From contig JAUIFV010000019.1 in assembly GCA_030430155.1 (NCBI GenBank), forward strand, positions 1 to 41,822: DNA of 41,822 nucleotides, written 5' to 3'. The position numbers and the translations under genes are program-made. Under the pieces are notes generated by a model. It had not been told where the DNA came from and did no database searches. It saw nothing but the letters and a program-made list of their open reading frames with translations. The DNA is from Gammaproteobacteria bacterium (lineage in GTDB: Bacteria; Pseudomonadota; Gammaproteobacteria; Xanthomonadales; SZUA-5). Positions 32,431-39,192 of this stretch are shown here, one piece after another; within the stretch, counting starts at the first letter, position 1; the number at the start of each line of letters is the position of its first letter.

Positions 32431-33562
32431 CCCACAGGGCCAGGCCGGCAAGCACGGTCAGCCCCGCCGACAGTGCGCAGGCGGCCACCGAGCCGTGCTG
32501 CTCCCAGGTCCAGCCCAGCAGCCACGCACCCGGCAAGGCGGTGGCAGCGATGGCGGCGTGATACCAGCCCAGCGCGCCGCCGCGACCCTCGCGCCCGGCA
32601 CGATCGACGATCCAGGCGCGCTGAGTCGCGTCCACCGCCGCCTCGGCGATGCCGTAGAGCAGCGCCGCCAGCACAAGCGCCGGCAGGCTGCCGATGGCCA
32701 GCGCGGCGAGCATGGCCAGCTGCAGTACATAGCCGGCGGCCAGCAGCGGGATCCGCCCGTACCGATCCGAAGCGCGACCGGCCGCCGGGCTGACCAGCGT
32801 GTAAACCGTCTGGTAGAGCACGTAGGCCAGCAATACGCCCTGGATGCCGGCGCCCAGATCCAGCCCGGCCAGCAGCAGAAAGGCGAAGCTGAGCCTGGAA
32901 AAGGCAAACAGCGCTGCCGCCGCAACCGCCGCGGCGACTGGCCGCCGCAGCCGCGGCAGCGCCAACCAAGGCCCGGCGGCGCGTGGCGCAGCCAACGCCT
33001 CTTCGCGCAGCAGGGTGGTCAGCAGCAGCGCAATCAGCGCCGGCAACAGAGCTAGGGCGAACACGCTGCGAAAGGACAGGTAGCCGATCAACAGCAGCGC
33101 GGTCAAGGCACCAAGCACCGACCCGGCACCGTCCATCGCCCGCTGCCAACCGTAGCTGCGCCCGCGCTGATCCGCCGCCACGGTATCGGCGATCAAGGCA
33201 TCGCGCGGCGCCGAGCGCACGCCCTTGCCTACCCGCTCCAGCACCCGGGCGGCAAATACCGCCGGCCAGCCGCTGGCGATCACAAACAGCGCCTTGGCGG
33301 CGGTGGAGGCCGCGTAGCCGGCGACCACGAAGGGTTTGCGCCTGGCCAGCCGGTCGGAATAGCCGCCAGCCCACAGCTTGAGCAGCGCCGCCGTGCTCTG
33401 CGCCGCGCCCTCCACCAGCCCGACGATAGCCGCACCGACGCCCAGCGACTGGGTCAGGAACAGCGGCAGCAGTGGGAAGATCATCTGGCTGGACCAATCG
33501 GTGAACAGGCTGATCAAACCCACCAGCCACAGATTTCTGGGCATGTGCTGGCCGGCGATCAT
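32384..33562 (-). CDS. MFS transporter
   Basis: ATG 33562 is chosen because GGGAG lies 6-7 bases upstream; the product is 392 aa with about 12 membrane helices. Family features are the motif A-like loop GGYSDRLARRKPFVVAGY after TM2 and a repeat in the second half (AGRASDRYGRIPLLAAGY). ERVGKGVRSAPRDALIADTV resembles the group of MFS proteins found in many proteobacteria with no assigned substrate. It sits in the inner membrane. The substrate is unknown. The last 16 codons overlap the AlkB-like gene on the opposite strand. Confidence 0.93.
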   Translation of the reverse strand: MIAGQHMPRNLWLVGLISLFTDWSSQMIFPLLPLFLTQSLGVGAAIVGLVEGAAQSTAALLKLWAGGYSDRLARRKPFVVAGYAASTAAKALFVIASGWPAVFAARVLERVGKGVRSAPRDALIADTVAADQRGRSYGWQRAMDGAGSVLGALTALLLIGYLSFRSVFALALLPALIALLLTTLLREEALAAPRAAGPWLALPRLRRPVAAAVAAAALFAFSRLSFAFLLLAGLDLGAGIQGVLLAYVLYQTVYTLVSPAAGRASDRYGRIPLLAAGYVLQLAMLAALAIGSLPALVLAALLYGIAEAAVDATQRAWIVDRAGREGRGGALGWYHAAIAATALPGAWLLGWTWEQHGSVAACALSAGLTVLAGLALWATAGHSTEQSAGRSD

Positions 33563-33684
33563 GACCGCTCCCAACACAGACCACCGGCGAACATGGATAG
33601 ATTGTGAATCCGCACCTTGGGTTCCCGTCACCCCAGCAGCCTGGGTTAGCATTCGAGCTTAGCCATGCTGCCCCGTCTACGTCG

Positions 33685-34131
33685 ATGCAATCATCCTCCC
33701 TGCGCCTGATCCTCTTCGCCCTCCTGGCCGTCTGGCTTGGCGCCTGCGCCAGCGCCGAGCCGACCGTCGAGCTGAAGGGCGAACGCTTCCGCGTGGAGAT
33801 CGCCGATGACCCTGAAACCCAGGCCCGCGGGCTGATGTTTCGTACCCACATGGATCCCGATGCCGGGATGCTGTTCGTCTACAAGGACAGTCAACGGCGC
33901 ACCTTTTGGATGCGCAACTGTCGGATTCCGCTGGACATCCTGTATTTCGACGAGAACGCGGAACTGGTCGGTGAAGCCCTAGGCGTGCCGCCCTGCAATG
34001 CGGCGCAGTGTCCTCACTATGACGGCGGCGGCGCCGCCGCACGCTACGTCCTGGAGCTCAACGCTGGCGTCGCCAGGCAGCTGGGAGTGAGCCGCGGCGA
34101 TCGCCTAACCCTGCCGGCGGGCGTGGAATAG
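33685..34131 (+). CDS. DUF192 lipoprotein
   Basis: ATG 33685 gives a 148-aa protein with a lipoprotein signal: a short basic start, LRLILFALLAVW, and a LGAC lipobox. The mature part is a DUF192 domain (FRVEIADDPETQARGLMFRTHMDPDAGMLFVY, then FWMRNCRIPLDILYFDE and LELNAGVARQLGVSRGDRLTL). DUF192 proteins are small and their biochemical role is not settled. This one is expected to be anchored in the outer or inner membrane facing the periplasm. It is divergent from the MFS gene and 4 bp upstream of the next gene, so the two are an operon. Confidence 0.92.
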   Translation: MQSSSLRLILFALLAVWLGACASAEPTVELKGERFRVEIADDPETQARGLMFRTHMDPDAGMLFVYKDSQRRTFWMRNCRIPLDILYFDENAELVGEALGVPPCNAAQCPHYDGGGAAARYVLELNAGVARQLGVSRGDRLTLPAGVE

Positions 34132-34135
34132 TCTG

Positions 34136-34900
34136 TTGAGCGAGCATCAGCACCGACGCCGCAGACACAGCCGCCGCTCGCGTCGCCGCCGCCATCGGCA
34201 GTGGGCGCTGTGGGCGCTGGCGGCGATGCTGGTCGTCGGACTGCTGGCGTCACGTCAGTGGCTGGCGCAGCAGGTGGCCTTGGAGAACGCGGCCAACAGT
34301 TCTCCGGTAAGCGTGTCCGCGCCGGCACAGGGCCCGATACCGGTGGAGGTGCCGATGGTTCCCGAGCCGCCGATCAGTGACCAGCCCGAGATGCTGCCGA
34401 AGCCCGGCGCCAGCCTGTCGCAAGGCGAGGTGTGGCGTCCAGGCGATCCACTGCGCACCGAGACCCCAGCCGATTGGACCACCCCAGCGCGCTACACCGC
34501 CCCGGACCCGGCACTGATCAGCGCGCTGCACGAAGCCGGTCTGCGTCCGGAGGTGTTACGGCGCAGCGGCCATCTGCGCGTGCAGCGCACCTGGCAGGGC
34601 GGACGCAGCCAGATTGCGGTCGTGGAGAGCGCAGTCAGCCGCTTCGCCGGCCAGTCCTGGCGCGCCGTCTACGCCATCGCCCACCGCGACCCCGAGCACG
34701 ATCCTGCTCTGGCATTGCGCCTGAGCGCGGCCAATGCCGGCTCATCGGTGAGTGGGTGGAGCTGGGACCGCGGCTACTGGTTCGCCCAGGCCAGGCTCCC
34801 CGCCAACGCCCGCAATGACGCATTGGTCAGTGCAGTGGAACACGTGTTGATCAGCGCCGATGATTTGGAGAAGGAGTTGAGCGGGGCGGATGAATTCTAG
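34136..34900 (+). CDS. Membrane-anchored protein of unknown function
   Basis: The 254-aa protein starts at TTG 34136, 4 bp after the DUF192 stop. An extremely basic N terminus (HRRRRHSRRSRRRRHRQ) precedes one membrane helix (WALWALAAMLVVGLLASRQWL). A Pro-rich linker (about 55-105) and a globular domain (about 120-250; HLRVQRTWQGGRSQIAVVE, SWRAVYAIAHRDPEHD, YWFAQARLP) follow, with the C-terminal part outside the cytoplasm by the positive-inside rule. No family is recognised. The operon with a lipoprotein suggests an envelope role. A heptamer array begins directly behind the TAG stop. Confidence 0.8.
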   Translation: MSEHQHRRRRHSRRSRRRRHRQWALWALAAMLVVGLLASRQWLAQQVALENAANSSPVSVSAPAQGPIPVEVPMVPEPPISDQPEMLPKPGASLSQGEVWRPGDPLRTETPADWTTPARYTAPDPALISALHEAGLRPEVLRRSGHLRVQRTWQGGRSQIAVVESAVSRFAGQSWRAVYAIAHRDPEHDPALALRLSAANAGSSVSGWSWDRGYWFAQARLPANARNDALVSAVEHVLISADDLEKELSGADEF

Positions 34901-34974
34901 AGGGCCCAGGGCAAAGGGCTCAGGGCCCAGAGGAGCCGCTTTCCTGGGCCCTGGGCCCTGGGCCCTGGGCCCTA
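34901..34974. repeat. Inverted heptamer arrays between convergent genes
   Basis: The left arm carries AGGGCCCAGGGCAAAGGGCT then CAGGGCCCAG; the right arm has four CTGGGCCC units. The arms are complementary across a loop of about 15 bases. The left arm starts right after the TAG stop at 34898-34900, and the right arm ends in the TAG stop of valS (34972-34974). It may act as a bidirectional transcription end, although there is no T-run. Confidence 0.85.
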
Positions 34975-37881
34975 GCTTCCTGCCAGCTTATCCCGCTGCG
35001 CCTGCAGCTCGGCCTTGCGTGCACTGAAGTCGGTGACCCGCTGCCGCTCCTGGTTGATCACCGCCTCCGGCGCACCGCCGACGAACTTGGGGTTGGCGAG
35101 TTTGGCTTCGGCCTTGGCCAGGTCGGCGGCGACTTTGCCGATTTCCTTGTCCAGGCGCTTGAGCTCGGCGTCGACGTCGATCAAACCGGCCAGCGGCACC
35201 AGCAGCTTCAGCTCGCCGACCAGGGCCATCGCCGAGGCCGGCGGCTCAACGCCGTCCTCCAGCCAGGCGTGGCTTTGGATACGCGCCAGCAGGGCGAAGG
35301 CGTCGGCGTAGCGCTCGATGCGCTCTTGGTCGGCGCCGCCGCCACCGGCCAGCAGCAGATCCAGCGGCTTGCCGGGGGACAGATTCATCTCGCCGCGGAT
35401 CTTGCGAATGCCGCTCAAGCAGGCCTGCAGCCAGGCGATGTCGGCATCGGCCTGGGCATCGACCGGCGGCCGCGGCTGATCGGCGTCGGCATAGGGCTGC
35501 GGCGCCTGACCGAGGAAGTCCTCAGACACGCCGAATTGGGGTTTAAGGTGCTGCCAGATTTCCTCGGTGATGAACGGGGTGATCGGATGCAGCAGACGCA
35601 GCACCGCCTCCAGCACGTGCAGCAGCGTGTGGGTGGTGGAGGCCTTGCGCGCCGCGTCATCACCCTGCATGGCCGGCTTGGCCAACTCCAGGAACCAGTC
35701 GCAGTACTCGTCCCAGACGAAGGCATAGACCGCCTGCGCAGCCAGATCGAAGCGGTACTCGGCGATCTGCTGGTGATAGGCCTGACAGGTCTGCACCAGC
35801 CGGCCGAGGATCCAGCGTTCGGCCGCACTGCTGGCCGCCGGCAACTCGCGGCACCCACCTGGGCCCTGCGCCCTGGGCCCTGTGCCCTCCAGATTCATGG
35901 CAATGAATCTGGCCGCATTCCACAGCTTGTTGCAAAAGTTCTTGTAGCCCTCACAGCGCTGCATATCGAAGTTGATGGTGCGGCCGTGGGTGGCCAGCGC
36001 GGCGAAGGTGAAGCGCAGCGCGTCGGCGCCGACCGGGGTAATCCCGTCGGGATAGTCGCGGCGGATACGCTTCTCCACCTTCTGTTTGAGCTGCGGAATC
36101 AGCAGCGAGGCGGTGGATTTGGCCACCAGGTCGTCCAGCGCTATGCCGTCGATCAAGTCCAGCGGGTCGATGGTGTTGCCCTTGGACTTGCTCATCTTCT
36201 GGCCTTCGGCGTCGCGCACGATGGCATTGATGTAGACGGTGTCGAAGGGGATGCGATCGGCCAGCTTGGCCCGCTCGGCGCTGTAGCTGCCGTCGTCCTG
36301 GCGGCCAATGAAGTAGGTGGTCGCCATCACCATCCGCGCCACCCAGAAGAAGATGATGTCAAAGCCCGTGACCATCACCGAGGACGGCACGAAACGCTGG
36401 AAATCGGACCACTCGGCCGCACGCTGGGCGCTGTCGCCAGGCCAGCCCATGGTCGAAAACGGCCACAGCGCCGAACTGAACCAGGTGTCGAGCACGTCCG
36501 GATCGCGGCGCAATTCGCCCTGCGGCGCCGGCAAACCCTGAGCAGCGGCCCAGGCCACCGCCTCGGCTTCATCGTGACCGACAAAAATTGCGCCGCTCTC
36601 GTCGTACCAGGCGGGGATCTGATGACCCCACCACAGCTGCCGTGACACGCACCAGTCCTGGATGTTCTCCAGCCACTGTCTGTAGGTGGTGCTCCAGTTC
36701 TCCGGGACGAACTGGATGTCGCCGCCGAGCACCGCCTGCAGGGCCGGATCGGTGATCTGGGTCTTGCCGCCTGGGCGGCCGTCGGCCAGGGTCTCGCTGG
36801 TCAGGTCGACGAACCACTGGTCGGTGAGCATCGGCTCAATCACCGCCTCGGTGCGCTGGCTGATCGGGATCTTAAGCTTGTGCGGCTTGATCTCCACCAG
36901 CAGGCCCTGGGCCTCCAGATCGGCCACCACCTGCTTACGCGCCTCGAATCGATCCAAACCCTGATAGGCCTCCGGAGCGGCCTCGTTGACCTTGCCGTCC
37001 AGCGTGAAGATGGACAGCGGCGCGATGCGGTGGCGCTGGCCGACCTGGTAGTCGTTGAAGTCGTGTGCCGGGGTGATTTTCACCGCGCCGGTGCCGAACT
37101 CACGATCGACGTAGGCATCGGCGATCACCGGGATGCTGCGCCCGGTCAGCGGCAGCACCAGCTGCTTGCCAATCAGATCGGCGTAGCGCTCGTCGCTGGG
37201 ATGCACCGCCACGGCAACGTCGCCGAGCATGGTCTCCGGCCGGGTGGTCGCCACCACCACGCCCTCACCGCCGTCGGCTGCCGGGTAGCGGATCGACCAC
37301 ATGTGGCCGTTGCGCTCCTCGTTGTCCACCTCCAGATCCGACACCGCGGTCATCAGCACCGGATCCCAGTGCACCAGCCGCTTGCCGCGATAGATCAGCC
37401 CGTCGCGATACCAGTCCACAAAGACCTTGCGCACCGCCGCCGACAATCCCTCGTCCATGGTGAAGCGCTCACGCGACCAGTCGCAGGAGGCGCCGAGCCG
37501 GCGCATCTGCTGGGTGATCTGCGAACCGGACTGCTCCTTCCACTGCCAGACCCGGTCGATGAAGCCGTCACGACCCAGCTCATGGCGGTTGGTACCCGCC
37601 GCAGCCAGCTGATTTTCAACAATTTTCTGCGTTGCGATGCCGGCGTGATCGGTACCACACTGCCACAGCACGCTGCGCCCGCGCATGCGCTGGTAGCGCA
37701 CCATCAGATCCATCAGGGTCTGCTGAAAAGCGTGGCCCATGTGCAGGGTGCCGGTGACGTTGGGCGGCGGCAGCAAAATGCAGAACGGCTCGCCGTCACC
37801 GCGTGGCGCGAAGGCGCCAGATTGTTCCCACTGCGGATACCAGCGCGATTCAACGGCTTTGGGGTCGAAACTCTTGTCCAT
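34972..37881 (-). CDS. valS: Valyl-tRNA synthetase
   Basis: ATG 37881 ([20 protein letters not shown]) is the start. The longer frame to 38229 runs through a tandem repeat and gives repetitive SALSPQP, so it is not used. The 969-aa enzyme has the class I signatures HMGH (in [15 protein letters not shown]) and KMSKS, an editing domain ([19 protein letters not shown]), and the C-terminal coiled-coil arm ([22 protein letters not shown]). It charges tRNA-Val in the cytosol. Between the anticodon-binding region residues [10 protein letters not shown] and ERWILGRL there is an in-frame stretch [19 protein letters not shown] encoded in part by a GGGCCCA heptamer array. Its stop TAG is joined to another array. 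Confidence 0.98.
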   Translation of the reverse strand: MDKSFDPKAVESRWYPQWEQSGAFAPRGDGEPFCILLPPPNVTGTLHMGHAFQQTLMDLMVRYQRMRGRSVLWQCGTDHAGIATQKIVENQLAAAGTNRHELGRDGFIDRVWQWKEQSGSQITQQMRRLGASCDWSRERFTMDEGLSAAVRKVFVDWYRDGLIYRGKRLVHWDPVLMTAVSDLEVDNEERNGHMWSIRYPAADGGEGVVVATTRPETMLGDVAVAVHPSDERYADLIGKQLVLPLTGRSIPVIADAYVDREFGTGAVKITPAHDFNDYQVGQRHRIAPLSIFTLDGKVNEAAPEAYQGLDRFEARKQVVADLEAQGLLVEIKPHKLKIPISQRTEAVIEPMLTDQWFVDLTSETLADGRPGGKTQITDPALQAVLGGDIQFVPENWSTTYRQWLENIQDWCVSRQLWWGHQIPAWYDESGAIFVGHDEAEAVAWAAAQGLPAPQGELRRDPDVLDTWFSSALWPFSTMGWPGDSAQRAAEWSDFQRFVPSSVMVTGFDIIFFWVARMVMATTYFIGRQDDGSYSAERAKLADRIPFDTVYINAIVRDAEGQKMSKSKGNTIDPLDLIDGIALDDLVAKSTASLLIPQLKQKVEKRIRRDYPDGITPVGADALRFTFAALATHGRTINFDMQRCEGYKNFCNKLWNAARFIAMNLEGTGPRAQGPGGCRELPAASSAAERWILGRLVQTCQAYHQQIAEYRFDLAAQAVYAFVWDEYCDWFLELAKPAMQGDDAARKASTTHTLLHVLEAVLRLLHPITPFITEEIWQHLKPQFGVSEDFLGQAPQPYADADQPRPPVDAQADADIAWLQACLSGIRKIRGEMNLSPGKPLDLLLAGGGGADQERIERYADAFALLARIQSHAWLEDGVEPPASAMALVGELKLLVPLAGLIDVDAELKRLDKEIGKVAADLAKAEAKLANPKFVGGAPEAVINQERQRVTDFSARKAELQAQRDKLAGS
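35859..35890. repeat. Heptamer array inside valS coding sequence
   Basis: CTGGGCCCTGCGCCCTGGGC then CCTGTGCCCTCC is four heptamer units of the same family as the intergenic arrays. It is read on the minus strand in frame as [10 protein letters not shown] within valS, at a surface-loop position between two conserved blocks. Confidence 0.8.
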
Positions 37882-37981
37882 GGCTCTCAATGCTAGGGCG
37901 ACTGCGACGGCGTTCCGCGCAGTCGAAAAAAGGGCCGGCAAGAGTGCAGCAAAGCGGGTTTGGGGGCAAATTCTTGGGTAT

Positions 37982-38054
37982 GAGGGCTGAGGGCTGAGGG
38001 CTGAGGGCTGAGGGCTGAGGGCTGAGGGCTGAGGGCTGAGGGCTGAGGGCTGAG
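37982..38054. repeat. (GAGGGCT)10 tandem array between valS and the alcohol dehydrogenase
   Basis: Ten perfect copies of GAGGGCT plus GAG lie in the divergent gap, about 100 bp upstream of the valS ATG and 72 bp upstream of the alcohol dehydrogenase ATG. Perfect identity of all copies suggests recent expansion. The rest of the gap contains a good GGAGG for the + strand gene (38116-38120). Confidence 0.95.
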
Positions 38055-38126
38055 CAATACTGCGCATGCCGACGATTTGCTTGCAATCCCCAGCGACCGG
38101 AGCGACGGTAGCGAGCGGAGGTTTCA

Positions 38127-39114
38127 ATGCGCGCGATGGTGCTGGAGCGGCCGGGTACGAAGCTGGTCGAGCAGGAGTGGGACGAGCCGCAGCCGGGTGC
38201 GGGTGAAGTGCGGCTGCGGGTGGAAGCATGCGGGGTTTGCCGCACGGATCTGCACGTGGTCGACGGCGAACTGCCCTTTGCCCACTCGCCCATTGTTCCG
38301 GGGCATGAGATCGTCGGCCGGGTGGAGGCGATAGGCCCTGGCGTGAGCGGGATCGGCGTCGGCCAGCGGCTGGGCGTGCCCTGGCTGGGCCGGACCTGCG
38401 GGTGCTGCGACTACTGCCGCGACGACCGCGAGAACCTCTGCGATGAGCCCGTATCTACCGGCTGCACGGTTAACGGCGGCTACGCTACCCAGGTCATCGC
38501 CGCCGCCGACTGGTGTTTGCCGCTGGATGGTTTGGATCTGGATCCGGTGTCGATTGCGCCGCTGCTTTGTGCCGGCTTGATCGGCTGGCGCGCGCTGCGC
38601 ATGGCGGGGGACGGCGAGCGCTTGGGCCTGTATGGCTTCGGCGCTGCCGCCAGCCTGCTCGCGCAGATCGCCGTCGCGCAAGGTCGCGAGGTCTATGCCT
38701 TTGCTCGCCCTGGCGACACGGCCGCGCAGGACTTCGCGCGCGAACTGGGCGCGGCCTGGGCCGGTGCCAGCGACCAGCGCCCGCCGGTGGCCCTGGACGC
38801 CGCCATTCTCTGTTCGCCCCGGTGGGCGCGCTGGTGCCGCTGGCGCTGGCCGCGGTGCGCAAAGGTGGCCGGTGGTCTGCGCCGGCATCCACATGAGCGA
38901 TATCCCGAGCTTCCCCTACCAGCTGCTGTGGCAGGAGCGCGAACTACGCTCGGTAGCCAACTTGACCCGCGCCGATGGCCGCGAGCTGATCGACGTGGTC
39001 AAAGGCACGCCGCTGCGCTTTCCGACGGTCACCTACCCGCTTGCTCAGGCCAATCGGGCGCTGGATGATCTGCGCGGCGGTGCCTTTCAGGGCGCGGCGG
39101 TGTTGGTGCCGTAG
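38127..39114 (+). pseudogene. Zinc-dependent alcohol dehydrogenase, broken by two frame slips
   Basis: ATG 38127 has GGAGG upstream. The N-terminal part is a clear medium-chain Zn-[12 protein letters not shown] (catalytic zinc Cys), [27 protein letters not shown] (structural zinc), then a Rossmann part. After CSP near 38815 homology moves frame. VGALVPLALAAVRKGGR is read in the second frame and VVCAGIHMSDIPSFPYQLLW to GAAVLVP, with stop TAG at 39112-39114, in the third. The first slip is at CCCCGGTGGG (38817-38826; one base missing or two extra), and the second at GGCCGGTGG (38867-38875; one G missing). Both breaks fall in the same heptamer CCGGTGG. Repairing them gives a full-length ADH of about 330 aa, so it is either a fresh pseudogene or a sequence error. 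Zn-ADHs of this type oxidise alcohols or reduce aldehydes with NAD(P). Confidence 0.85.
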
Positions 39115-39119
39115 CAGCG

Positions 39120-39192
39120 AGGGCCCAAGTATCAAGAGCGCGCGGACCCAAGCTTTTCTGGGCCCTGTGCCCTATGCCCTAGGCCCTGCCCC
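39120..39192. repeat. Inverted heptamer-like arrays between the ADH and RCC1 genes
   Basis: AGGGCCCAAG lies 5 bp behind the ADH stop, and CTGGGCCCTGTGCCCTATGC then CCTAGGCCCTGCCCC leads into the TAA stop of the RCC1 gene. Units of the two arms pair partly. It again lies between two convergent genes. Confidence 0.7.

Noticed and set aside
37982-38054. A CRISPR array
   Set aside because: The repeat is a 7-bp unit in direct tandem without spacers.
37882-38229. An N-terminal extension of valS by 116 codons
   Set aside because: It is translated through the (GAGGGCT)10 array as repeated SALSPQP and has no homology to ValS. The normal ValS start is ATG 37881.
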